Source of the DNA: Chitinophaga niastensis
Lineage (GTDB): Bacteria > Bacteroidota > Bacteroidia > Chitinophagales > Chitinophagaceae
DNA length: 64,000 nucleotides
Direction: 5' to 3'
Assembly (NCBI RefSeq): GCF_003014755.1
Contig: NZ_PYAW01000002.1
Coordinates: 372,001 to 436,000 of the forward strand
Made by a program: the position numbers and the translations under genes. This document shows positions 52,231 through 61,900 of this stretch, one piece after another. The notes under the pieces were generated by a model, which saw only the letters and a list, made by a program, of their open reading frames with translations, did not search any database and had not been told where the DNA came from. Each line of letters begins with the position of its first letter. The first letter of the stretch is position 1.

Positions 52231-52731
52231 ATGAAAGGATATATCTTTTTAATATTTTTTGCCTGTTTATTTAGCAATAGGCTGTCTGCCCAGAGTAATG
52301 AATCCTATAAGCAAGAATTTGATTCATTAACCAAAAAAGTAGTACATAATATAAATTTTTCAAGAGAATTGAGGGAAGAATGCAAATCTTCCTCCATTTC
52401 GTTTATAATCTCTTTCAATAAAAAAGGGAAGAAAAAAGATATTATCTTTTCAAAAAATTTCCCAGTCGATTTAAAAAATGATATCATAAATAAGGTATGG
52501 GTTTTTGAGTCCATTAAGTGGGAGAGATTCTTTCCAGTAGTAAAGAATAATAGCTATTACTCTATTCTCATCCCGGTTGTTTATTATTTTGATGTTGATT
52601 GTATGGAGAAAATAAGATCTGAAGAATTTGCTAATATTATAAATGACGGATTGACCTTTGATAGCTATCCTCTTAATCACTTATTTCTTCTAAAACCTTT
52701 AATTATTCGAATCGGGAAGCCTATACGATAA
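52231..52731 (+). CDS. Small secreted protein paired with the zinc-protease-like lipoprotein
   Basis: 166 residues. Signal peptide about 1-20 (ending RLSAQ). SISFIISFNKKGKKKDIIFSKNFPVDLK (about 52-79) followed by KVWVFESIKWERFFPV looks like the strand-turn-strand and helix pattern of TonB C-terminal-like domains, but the similarity is weak. It starts 16 bases after the protease gene and ends at a long terminator, so the two are one operon. A role as inhibitor, immunity factor or assembly partner of the upstream protein is inference. Base composition is clearly AT-rich. Confidence 0.55.
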   Translation: MKGYIFLIFFACLFSNRLSAQSNESYKQEFDSLTKKVVHNINFSRELREECKSSSISFIISFNKKGKKKDIIFSKNFPVDLKNDIINKVWVFESIKWERFFPVVKNNSYYSILIPVVYYFDVDCMEKIRSEEFANIINDGLTFDSYPLNHLFLLKPLIIRIGKPIR

Positions 52732-52751
52732 TTAATTTTAATGTGGGTTTA

Positions 52752-52827
52752 GATACTTTACTTACAAATATAATTGGTAGGAGACTGTATTATCTCCTCC
52801 CAATTATATTTATAAGTATCTTCTTTT
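52752..52827 (+). terminator. Long terminator of the protease-like operon
   Basis: AAATATAATTGGTAGGAGA pairs with TCTCCTCCCAATTATATTT (one mismatch), and GATACTT with AAGTATC outside an internal loop. The tail is T-rich. The remaining bases to 52968 show nothing clear. Confidence 0.85.
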
Positions 52828-52968
52828 TCTTGCCATCTATATTTTAATTTCATCCAGTAGTTCCTTCAACCTTAATAATCTTATATAAATCGGGTCATGA
52901 ATGGTAGCAGATTTTGGCTTTTTTATTTCTTTTCCTCTAAAGGCATATTCCCCTGATGAAATGCTATT

Positions 52969-55344
52969 TTATTTTACATAACTGCCATATACTTTAAGTG
53001 CATACACATTCGCTAATGCCTTATCAGCAGTGGGTGTAAGGGTAATACGAATCCATCTTCCCATTACTTTGTTATTATCAACGGAACATGGATATAACAC
53101 CTGTTTGTTATTCCTTTTATCTGCAAACACTTGCCAGTTCACATTGTCGTTGGAATACTCCAGTATATAACTGCAGGCCTTATCCGAAAAATTTGTGAAC
53201 GTTTCACAGCGGGTGATCCGGCAATTTCGTCCAAGATCTACTTTCAACCACGGTGGGGTATCAGCATTTGCGGCAGACCACCTGGAGAGTGAGTTGCCGT
53301 CAAAAGCATTCACGGCTTCTAATCCTACTAATTCAGAGGAAGCAGTGGCTGATTTCCAATCAGACAATAACTGACCTTTTATTGGGGTGTATTTAATACT
53401 TGTATTGTCGAATTTGGCGTAATTAAAGCCAGCAACAAATCCTGCTGCTCCCAATAAATAAGTATTGTCCCGGACATCAGCTACCTGTTGATTATCAATG
53501 AATGCCTGTATGGAACCATCTTTACATATAAGTTTGAGACGATGCCAGGTACTGGCATCTATATTGCCATGGGCCAGCGTATCTGTTTTTGTCAGCAATT
53601 TCCATGTTCCATCTTTATAGATGTTCAGTCTGTACCCCAGTGGAATTTTGGCTTGTGAAGATTTATCATAAGATGCTCTTGCAATAATGCCGGCATATCC
53701 TGTTCCGTTAAAAGCATTTTCTTCTACTATTACATCAGCAGATACTTCACCGTTTTCCCATTCAGTATGCTGTGCAACATAGGTAAATGCGCATTCATTC
53801 GGTATCCAGGGAGTGATATCATTTCTGAGTACCTGTCTCAGGCACTTATTCCCGTCCGGGCCCTGGTAAATTTCAAAGGCGCCGGAGTTATCGTAGAAAT
53901 AATTGGGCGACATCGGAGCGCGATCCAGGGCATATTTTTCAAAATCGTCTGTGTATGATGTGGGGAAGGCTGCTTCCTGCGGTATGGTATGTACGCCCTT
54001 TTGCTGACCGGTAGTAGTAGTGATGGAATAAATGCTTTCGGCCTCCAGTGGTAAGGTAAATAAACCATTCACCGGTTTGATATCCGCCTGTTTTATAAAC
54101 TGATTTTTGCTATCAGATTTCCACACATGCAATATTCCTTTGGAGAGGTCGGATACCTTGAAGGTGAGTGTTTGTGGAACATGGCCGCTTACGGCTACAA
54201 TGCTGTAATCGCCCTGGGTACCCGGACTTTTATAAGTGCAATAAGCGCCATTTCCGGGTAATAATCCGCAGCCGCTGTCGAGGAACTGCCATCCTGGTTG
54301 CACAAACTGGTTGAAATGCGCCACGGCCCATACTGTAGGCCATACCTCATAATAACCGGACCATGGAGTAACACCTTTCATGATGCCTACGCTGGAAAAG
54401 CAGACGTTATCGGGCATGGAGGCAATGGGACACCACATATTTACTTTTACTATTTTTTGCCTGATATAACACTTCAATATGTTTTTAGCGAGATAGGTAG
54501 TGTTTTTCCAGGAATTTCCCCCTAAGGAAAAATCTTCTCCTGACCATAAGGGTAAGCCGCAATTAAAAGCATTTTCACCGGCCGGAGAGGTACCTTCCCG
54601 CCACATATAAGAATCCGGGTAATGATAACTCACAGCGCCAAGTGCTTTTGTTAATGCCGGATCCTTCATCAACTGGTCACATATGGCCCATGATTCTCCA
54701 GCTCCTTCCGGCGCAACGATTTTCATATGTGATAAACCATTTTTGTCCAGAAGGGGGCGTAATGTGTTTACTATCCAATCCCTGTTGTATTCACGTTCAT
54801 TCCAGCAACCACCAATATATTTCATATTCAATCCCCAATGCTTCGCACCTGCTATAAATTTAAGAAGGTACGCAGCGTTATCAGCAGACCATAAGCCATT
54901 GAACCATCCTGGCATCGTCCATTCCAGGGCATCCAGTTCAATAGCTGGGTTTCTTTTTGCCGCTTCTTTCATCAGCCAGTACTCATAACCCCTGTTATAA
55001 TTAGGGGTTGCCATTTCCTCCCTTGTCCTTGCAAAGCTGGGCTCAGCACCACAGGTAGAATTTCCATCTCCGCCAATTTCTGTTTTGAGATAAGTAAACC
55101 CTGCACCAAATTTGGGTGTAAACAAATAGTCCAGGATATCGTTCCTGTAACGTTCCGGGTAATCGATGAGCATCCTGGAAGAGGCGCCTGCACTAACGGC
55201 ACCTATACCTTCAAATATGCGACCCGCATCCTTCCCGTTGATTGGGATGGTGTCGGTGCATGTAATTTTTATTGCGTTTATACTGTAAGTCTTTATCGCG
55301 ATTGTGTGGAACAGACAGCATACTATCATTAGCCTTTTAAACAT
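52969..55344 (-). CDS. Glycoside hydrolase family 59 (galactocerebrosidase-like) with C-terminal F5/8-type carbohydrate-binding domain
   Basis: 791 residues. A signal peptide (about 1-21) is followed by RIFEGIGAVSAGASSRMLID (42-61), the classic start of GALC enzymes. The acid/base Glu183 lies in GGCWNEREYNRDW and the probable nucleophile Glu270 in LWSGEDFS. After the TIM barrel come a beta-sandwich and a lectin-like part (about 480-640). Residues ~645-791 (DWKSATASSELVGLEAVNAFDGN, WLKVDLGRNCRITRCETF) form an F5/8/CBM32-type domain. GH59 enzymes release terminal beta-galactose, in animals from galactosylceramide. In a bacterium the substrate is more likely a galactoside from plant, algal or host glycans. 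It stands alone on the minus strand. Confidence 0.9.
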   Translation of the reverse strand: MFKRLMIVCCLFHTIAIKTYSINAIKITCTDTIPINGKDAGRIFEGIGAVSAGASSRMLIDYPERYRNDILDYLFTPKFGAGFTYLKTEIGGDGNSTCGAEPSFARTREEMATPNYNRGYEYWLMKEAAKRNPAIELDALEWTMPGWFNGLWSADNAAYLLKFIAGAKHWGLNMKYIGGCWNEREYNRDWIVNTLRPLLDKNGLSHMKIVAPEGAGESWAICDQLMKDPALTKALGAVSYHYPDSYMWREGTSPAGENAFNCGLPLWSGEDFSLGGNSWKNTTYLAKNILKCYIRQKIVKVNMWCPIASMPDNVCFSSVGIMKGVTPWSGYYEVWPTVWAVAHFNQFVQPGWQFLDSGCGLLPGNGAYCTYKSPGTQGDYSIVAVSGHVPQTLTFKVSDLSKGILHVWKSDSKNQFIKQADIKPVNGLFTLPLEAESIYSITTTTGQQKGVHTIPQEAAFPTSYTDDFEKYALDRAPMSPNYFYDNSGAFEIYQGPDGNKCLRQVLRNDITPWIPNECAFTYVAQHTEWENGEVSADVIVEENAFNGTGYAGIIARASYDKSSQAKIPLGYRLNIYKDGTWKLLTKTDTLAHGNIDASTWHRLKLICKDGSIQAFIDNQQVADVRDNTYLLGAAGFVAGFNYAKFDNTSIKYTPIKGQLLSDWKSATASSELVGLEAVNAFDGNSLSRWSAANADTPPWLKVDLGRNCRITRCETFTNFSDKACSYILEYSNDNVNWQVFADKRNNKQVLYPCSVDNNKVMGRWIRITLTPTADKALANVYALKVYGSYVK

Positions 55345-55544
55345 AGGTACAAAATAAGGTTTCTATTATCCTGTACTGTGTGATAATTTACCGATGTATA
55401 ATGCTATTTGAATAGATGGCAGACATAAATGACGCCTGATCAGATCAGGTTATCTTGCAGCTGATAACAGATGACTGTGTAATTAAGCGCCCGGAATTGC
55501 TACATTAGCGTAATTATATTCGTCTTTTATAATTCATTTCAGCA

Positions 55545-56114
55545 TTGGATAAACTCACCGATTTCATTACTTACTATTGCGAATTATCAACCGAATTGCT
55601 GGAAAGCGTTCAACAGAAATTTGTGTTCCGGACCGTGGCGGCAGATACCATATTGCTGAAGAAAGGACAAGTATGTGGTGAGCTGGCCATTAACCTACAC
55701 GGTGCTTTCCGCTTATTTGCATTAGATGAAAGCGGCAAGGATACCACTACCTGGCTGGCTTTTGAAGATACGCTGGTGATAGAACCTGCCAGTTTTCTTA
55801 CCCGGCAACCTTCCCGGTATTATATACAGGCACTGGAGAAAAGTGAGATGGCCATCATTAAGCATGAGGATTTGCAGCAGTTATATACAGCTATTCCGGG
55901 ATTTCAGGCCTTTGGCCGTAAGCTGATGGAAGAAGTACTGGTAGGTATCATGTGCAGGGCCACCTCTCTCTTGCTGGATACACCGCAGCAACGATATGAT
56001 CGTTTACTGGAGAGCCCTATGTATATGCAACGGGTACCACTTAAATACCTGGCCTCCTTTATCGGTATTACGCCTACTTCTCTTAGCCGGTTGCGCGGCC
56101 GTAAACGTTTATAA
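55545..56114 (+). CDS. Crp/Fnr-family transcriptional regulator
   Basis: 189 residues from a TTG at 55545 (codes LDKLTDFITYYCELS). A cyclic-nucleotide-binding-like beta barrel (about 20-115; DTILLKKGQVCGELAINLHGAFRLFALDE) is followed by a short helix-turn-helix (about 160-187; VPLKYLASFIGITPTSLSRLR). The residues needed to bind cAMP are not evident, as is common in this Bacteroidota group. It is encoded 75 bases before a short-chain dehydrogenase in the same direction, and so probably controls it. Confidence 0.85.
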   Translation: MDKLTDFITYYCELSTELLESVQQKFVFRTVAADTILLKKGQVCGELAINLHGAFRLFALDESGKDTTTWLAFEDTLVIEPASFLTRQPSRYYIQALEKSEMAIIKHEDLQQLYTAIPGFQAFGRKLMEEVLVGIMCRATSLLLDTPQQRYDRLLESPMYMQRVPLKYLASFIGITPTSLSRLRGRKRL

Positions 56115-56189
56115 AATTGTATTAATTGTCTTAGGGCAATTAATGGAAGCCTGTTGTGGGTGAGATTTGTATCACAAAACATTTCTCAT

Positions 56190-56927
56190 ATGCAACATAC
56201 AAAAATTGCGCTCATCACTGGTGCTAACCGGGGATTAGGATTAGAAACAGCCAGACAATTATTACAGAAAGGTATACAGGTGATTGTATCATCCCGTGAT
56301 GCTGATAAAGGACAGGAAGCTGTCCGTCAATTACAACAGGAAGGTTTAACACCTGTATTTCTGCCGTTGGATATCAGTGATGCCAGGCAAGTGGAAAACG
56401 CTCACGACTGGATTGCGGCAAAGTATGGTCAACTGGATATCCTCATAAATAATGCGGCTATTACCGGTGAAAGGGCCGGTAGAATATCCAATACTTTATT
56501 GGATACAGATGTTCAGCAGTTCAAAAATATTTTCGATGTGAACGTCTGGGGCACTATCCAATTAACACAAGCCCTGCTGCCTTTATTGCGGAAGAGCGCT
56601 CAGGGCCGCATCATTAACCTGAGTAGCGAATTAGGTAGTCTGCAATTACATGCTGACAGTAATTCTCCATTATACCATATTAAAAAGTTTGGTTACAATA
56701 GTTCCAAAACAATGGTTAACCTGTTTACTATTTATTTGCAGGAAGCTTTACAAGACACCAACATAACAGCAAATGTGATCAGCCCGGGTTGGGTGAAAAC
56801 AGACATGGGCACACAACATGCGTACCTGGAAGTACCTGAAGGTGCCGCTATTATTACCAGAACAGCATTAGAAGAAGTACCTGTTGGCAGCTTTTTTACA
56901 CATGATAATAAACTGATTCCGTGGTAG
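56190..56927 (+). CDS. Short-chain dehydrogenase/reductase (SDR)
   Basis: 245 residues from the ATG at 56190 (MQHTKIALITGANRGLGLET); an earlier in-frame TTG at 56154 adds 12 unlikely residues. TGANRGLG is the NAD(P) motif, NNAA stabilises the central sheet, and the catalytic set is Ser (NLSSELGS), Tyr and Lys (YNSSK). The Arg in ANRG and SSRDADKG favour NADPH. Similar to carbonyl reductases of broad specificity. Ends before a perfect 20-bp hairpin. Confidence 0.9.
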   Translation: MQHTKIALITGANRGLGLETARQLLQKGIQVIVSSRDADKGQEAVRQLQQEGLTPVFLPLDISDARQVENAHDWIAAKYGQLDILINNAAITGERAGRISNTLLDTDVQQFKNIFDVNVWGTIQLTQALLPLLRKSAQGRIINLSSELGSLQLHADSNSPLYHIKKFGYNSSKTMVNLFTIYLQEALQDTNITANVISPGWVKTDMGTQHAYLEVPEGAAIITRTALEEVPVGSFFTHDNKLIPW

Positions 56928-56949
56928 CTTTCTGCCAGTATAAGGCTGG

Positions 56950-56995
56950 TACTCAAAAGCGAAAACAATGTATATATTGTTTTCGCTTTTGAGTA
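56950..56995 (+). terminator. Perfect 20-bp hairpin after the SDR gene
   Basis: 56950-56969 pairs without mismatch with 56976-56995, loop GTATAT. The right arm has runs of T but no tract follows, so it may be a strong processing-type or Rho-resistant 3' end. Confidence 0.75.
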
Positions 56996-57115
56996 TGTAG
57001 TATATATTTTATACACTCCCCATAAAAAGATTACTTATTTTGTTGCGAATGATAGCAACATTAACGCAACACGCTGCGGAAGCCGCACCCATCAAAACTA
57101 TAACGACCTGTATCT

Positions 57116-57667
57116 ATGTCTTATGAAGAAGACAACTGTATTCATTGGGAGCGCCTGAGAAGTGGCGACAAACAGGCGTTTTTTGCACTGTATAATAATA
57201 CCTATGCGCATCTGCTGAGATTTGGATTGAAAATATGTGGCAATGATGAACTGGTGAAAGATTGTATCACGCAGCTGTTTTTGCAGCTGTGGAGCAAACA
57301 GCAAACCCTGCGACCAGTAAGTAATGTGCAGGCCTATTTATTTACCGCCCTGAAAAGGCACCTGATTGACCAGCTAACCTACCAGTCGAAAATTCATGCA
57401 GCTGTTAACAGGATGACCGATGAAGCGTCGGAACGTGAGTTGTCTTATGAAGAAATCATCATCCAGGTGCAGCAGGATGAAGAATTGAAGCAACGGCTTC
57501 ACCGGGCTATGAAAGCGCTGACACCCCGGCAAACCGAACTTATACGGTTGAAATTTTTTGAGGGACTGACCTACGAACAAATTGCAGCGCAAACCTCTCA
57601 AAGCATGAAGACGGCCTATAACACCGTTTATGACGCCATCAAAACACTACGAAGGCTGCTAAAATAA
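57116..57667 (+). CDS. ECF RNA polymerase sigma factor
   Basis: 183 residues. Sigma-2 (about 22-88: AFFALYNNTYAHLLRFGLKIC, CITQLFLQLWSK, NVQAYLFTALKRHLID) and sigma-4 (about 122-178: RRLHRAMKALTPRQTELIRLKFFEGLTYEQIA). It is of the FecI-like group that drives SusC/SusD operons in Bacteroidota. The partner FecR is encoded 79 bases downstream and a SusC with an STN domain follows. Together they form a trans-envelope cascade: ligand binding at SusC, signal through STN to FecR, release of sigma. Confidence 0.92.
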   Translation: MSYEEDNCIHWERLRSGDKQAFFALYNNTYAHLLRFGLKICGNDELVKDCITQLFLQLWSKQQTLRPVSNVQAYLFTALKRHLIDQLTYQSKIHAAVNRMTDEASERELSYEEIIIQVQQDEELKQRLHRAMKALTPRQTELIRLKFFEGLTYEQIAAQTSQSMKTAYNTVYDAIKTLRRLLK

Positions 57668-57746
57668 TATCTCCCCAAAAAAAATTTCAGGATCTCTTAG
57701 GAAATGTGCCCGTTTATGCTGTCTGTATACTAAAGGCGCTATCTAC

Positions 57747-58817
57747 ATGAACTTTCAGGATTACGAAGCGGTTGATTTTGCATGTGATGAATCTTTCCAG
57801 CGCTATTGCCTGGAAGAAGATGATGCAGCTATATTGTTTTGGGAAGACTGGATCAGCCAGTATCCTGGAAAAAAAGCGGTTATACAGGAAGCCAGGCATA
57901 TGGTGGAGCTGTTGTCTGCAAAGCAGGGCAACCGCCTGGAACAGCTACGGCATCTGAAAGATGGAATAGCGCAATATGATCTGTTGCAGCATGCTTTGGT
58001 AGCTGCACCCGAAAATGAAACCATCTCTCTCCGGCGTGTATTGCCGTATGCAGCTATATTGGCGGGTATAGTACTGCTGGCAACAACTGCCTATCTCTTC
58101 TACCAAAAGCAGTTACCACATAGTGCGGATCGTATGCTGATCAGCGCAGGCAATGAACTTCGGAAAACGGTGGTGCTGCCGGACGGATCATCCATTATAC
58201 TGCGTAAAAACAGTACAGTGGAGCTGGCAGCAGGATTTAACCAGGTTAACAGGGACCTTACGTTAACAGGAGAAGCTTTTTTTGATGTAACACATGATGC
58301 GCAGCACCCGTTTATGGTGCATACCGCTCTGGTGGATATAAAAGTATTGGGAACTGTTTTTAACGTGAGCGCCTATACGGGCAACGGGCAAATGGAAACG
58401 GCTTTATTCAAAGGGAAGGTGGAAGTGGCCTGGAAGGCAATGCCGGAGCGGAAAATTACGTTGCAACCCAATCAGAAACTAATTATCAATGCTGCTACTG
58501 TACAAGCCCCGACGGCAGCAGGAGCACAAACATATAAAGTAATGCCGCTGGATGCCGACCCGGTGGATCATAAAGCCAAAGAGATAGCGTGGGTGCGTAA
58601 CCGGTTGGAAATTGAAAATGAACCACTGGTAGAAATAGCTGCCAAACTGGAGAAGTGGTATGGTATCCCTGTAACGTTTGCGGATGATGAGGTGAAAAAT
58701 TACCGGTATTCCGGCACATTTGAAAGTGAAACAATCATGAAAGCACTGGATGCATTGCAACTGTCTTATCCTTTCAGCTTCAGGATGGTAAACGGTGTTA
58801 TTATCATCAGTAAGTAA
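57747..58817 (+). CDS. FecR-family anti-sigma factor
   Basis: 356 residues. The N-terminal cytoplasmic part (1-90) contains WEDWISQYPGKKAVIQEAR, one membrane helix follows (about 94-115: YAAILAGIVLLATTAYLFY), then the periplasmic FecR domain (about 130-230: RKTVVLPDGSSIILRKNSTVELA, TGEAFFDVTHDAQHPFMVHT) and the C-terminal DUF4974 domain (about 285-355, IENEPLVEIAAKLEKWYGIPV). It holds the ECF sigma factor inactive and receives the signal from the STN domain of the downstream SusC. Confidence 0.93.
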   Translation: MNFQDYEAVDFACDESFQRYCLEEDDAAILFWEDWISQYPGKKAVIQEARHMVELLSAKQGNRLEQLRHLKDGIAQYDLLQHALVAAPENETISLRRVLPYAAILAGIVLLATTAYLFYQKQLPHSADRMLISAGNELRKTVVLPDGSSIILRKNSTVELAAGFNQVNRDLTLTGEAFFDVTHDAQHPFMVHTALVDIKVLGTVFNVSAYTGNGQMETALFKGKVEVAWKAMPERKITLQPNQKLIINAATVQAPTAAGAQTYKVMPLDADPVDHKAKEIAWVRNRLEIENEPLVEIAAKLEKWYGIPVTFADDEVKNYRYSGTFESETIMKALDALQLSYPFSFRMVNGVIIISK

Positions 58818-58859
58818 TCTGTGTAAAGAAAAATAAAAGATCATCAACCAGAATAAAAA

Positions 58860-58884
58860 AGGGAAGTGCTGTGAACACTTCCCT
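58860..58884 (+). terminator. Stem-loop between fecR and susC
   Basis: AGGGAAGTG pairs with CACTTCCCT, loop CTGTGAA. No T tract, so it may lower read-through rather than fully stop it. It separates the regulator pair from the transporter genes. Confidence 0.55.
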
Positions 58885-58940
58885 GCAATTAGGCTAGGAA
58901 ATGTCCTGAATGAATCATTAACTAAACCAAGATCAAAGGT

Positions 58941-61900
58941 ATGTTAAAACTTGTATTCCTGGAATGGAAGGGGAAAGCTGTTCCCGCCAGCAAACTGCTG
59001 TTAACTATGAAATTGACCATCTTTCTTTTTTTAACCTGCCTTCAGGTGCAGGCTATTTGTTTTGCGCAGGAAACGATTACCCTGCAGGTAAAAGAAACAA
59101 GTATCAGGCAGTTGCTGAAAAAGGTAGAGCAACAAACAGCTTACCGCTTTGTGTTTCATGATAAAACATTACCTGAAAATAAAAAGGTAACGGTAACCGT
59201 AAAGGAAGCTACGCTGGATGCTGTGCTGACACAGGCTTTTACAGGCACTAACCTGGCTTATTCCCTGAAAGAAAACGGGCTGGTGGTTGTTTATGCAAAT
59301 ACAACAACTATGGTAGTGGCGGATATTATCATCAAGGGAAAAGTAAAAGGGGTAGATAATTTACCGCTACCCGGTGTAACAGTGCGTGCTACTGGTACCA
59401 CAGCCGGTACACTTACTAATTCAGATGGCACTTATACCCTGCGCGCGCCGGACAATGCAACAGCCATACAGTTTTCGCTGGTAGGGTATACCAGTCAGCA
59501 AATTGAAATAGGCAATAAGCGGGAGGTGAATGTTACACTGGAAGAAGATATCAAGACGCTGAATGCAGTAACGGTTACCGGCTATACGAATTATGCCAGG
59601 AATAAATCTACTGCAGCGGCAGCGGTGGTAGGAGCCGATAAAATTACACAGGTACCCATGGCTACCTTTGATCAGATATTGCAGGGACGTGTACCCGGAC
59701 TGGTGGTTGCTGCCGGCTCTGGTCAGCCAGGCACCAGTGCCACCGTTACATTAAGGGGTGTTGGTACCATTAACGGAAATGCATCTGTATTGTATGTAAT
59801 GGATGGTATACCCATTGAAGCGGGGCAGTTTCAGGGCATTAACCCTTCTGACATTGCATCGGTTACGGTGTTAAAAGACGCTTCTGCCAAAGCTATGTAC
59901 GGATCACGTGGCTCAAATGGGGTGATAGTTATTACTACCAAAAAAGGGAAATCAGGAAAAATAGCGGTAGACTATAAATCGCAATATGGATTTTCCAATA
60001 TGACTAATCCTAAGTTTCATATGATGAATACTGCGGAACGTTTGCAGTTTGAAGAGGAGATAGGACTGGAAACCGGTAATAGTCTTGGGCCTGGATGGGA
60101 CAACTCTAAAAAAAATCCTGACTACGCTACTAAAACACCGCAGGAGCAACAACAGTCCGATCATATACTGGATAGTTTGCGTGGAATAAATACCAACTGG
60201 AAAAAACTCTTCCTGCAAACAGGTAAATTCCAGGAGCATCAGTTGAGTGCCAGTGGTGGTAATGATAATATCAGGTTCTATACTTCCTTAAATTATTTTG
60301 ATCAGCAGGGTATTGCCAGACGATCTGAGTTAAAGCGGTACAGCTTTAAAAATAATATAGATTTTAATGCAGGCAGATTATCTGCTAATATCAATGTAGG
60401 CCTGGCTTATTCCCAATCTTCTTTTATTGAGAGAGAGGCTACTGCCAAAGCCACCAATACGCTGGCAGCCGTGTATTATGCGCTGCCATACGAATATCCT
60501 TATGCAGCTGATGGTACACTGGTGCCCACCCGTGATAATCCGCTTTATCCTGTATTGGATCAGCGCGAAGGCAGCGCTGCACTGGAAGCGATGTTAAATA
60601 CTTCCAGCAAAGACAACCAGCTAAAGAGTGTTATTGGTACCTCACTGAACTATATACTTGCAAAAGGACTGGTAGCTAAAACAAGACTGGGGCTCGATTT
60701 CAGGGAAACTACCACAGAGCATTATATTAACCCTGATTCCTTTTCCGGTACTAACGTAGACAATGGCGCAAAAGGAAGTTTTGGAGAAGGTGTAACCAGG
60801 AATTTTACATTGATCTCTACTTCAGGTTTAACCTATTCAAAAGTAGTGGCAACACGACATGATTTTGAAGTGTCCGGGTATTTTGAATTTACAAAAAACA
60901 ACTACCGGGCATTTGATTATACCGGTTATGATATAGATGGCCGCCTGCCGGGAACTCCTGCCGGCATTACACCTGGTTCTCCATTCAGCCCATTGCTGGG
61001 AGGAGGACGCATGAAGAGTGCATTAGCATCTTACATCGGAGTAGGCCGGTATACATTGGATGGCAAATACACGGTGAATGCCAGTTATCGCTATGATGGT
61101 GCTTCTACAGTGCCGCAAAATAACAGGTGGCATGGATTTTATTCCGTTGGTGTTGGTTGGGAAATCAAAAAAGAAAATTTCCTGAAAGAAGTGAGTGTTG
61201 TTAATGACCTGCGGTTAAGGGCCAGCTATGGTACCTCTGCGAGTCCTTTTTCTACCACCGCGCCGTTTGGTTACTTCCGGACTTATGGTACCGGCCAGTA
61301 TGGTGGTAATCCTGCTATTATTCCTACGCAGCCCGGCAATCCTGCTTACGACTGGGAGTATGCTAAAGAATTTAATGTTGGCTTTGACCTCGGTTTATGG
61401 AACAACCGCATCCGGTTGATAACAGATGTGTACAATAAAGTGACGAACAACCTGTTTATTGATCAGCCATTATCAATTACTTCCGGCTTCTACACACAGT
61501 CTCTCAACTCCGGTGCTATGCGCAACAGGGGTATAGAAATGGATCTGCAGACAGATGTATTGCGGAAAAAAGATTTCACCTGGACGGTAGGGTTCAATTT
61601 TGCCTATAACAAAAATGTGATCACAGATCTGGGAGGTGCAGATGAATTTACACAACGGAATTCACAGATCGTACGGGTAGGATTACCATACGGTTCTCAT
61701 TATGCACCTAAATGGGCCGGTGTAGATCCGCAAACCGGTAATGGGCTTTATTATGACCGGCAGGGTAAAAAAACAAGTGATTACAATGAAACTACTTTAA
61801 GTGTAGCAGAATTCGGTACCTATATTCCTCCTTTTACCGGTGGATTTAATACTGCTTTTACCTGGAAAACTTTTTATGTAAATGCATTATTCACTTTTGC

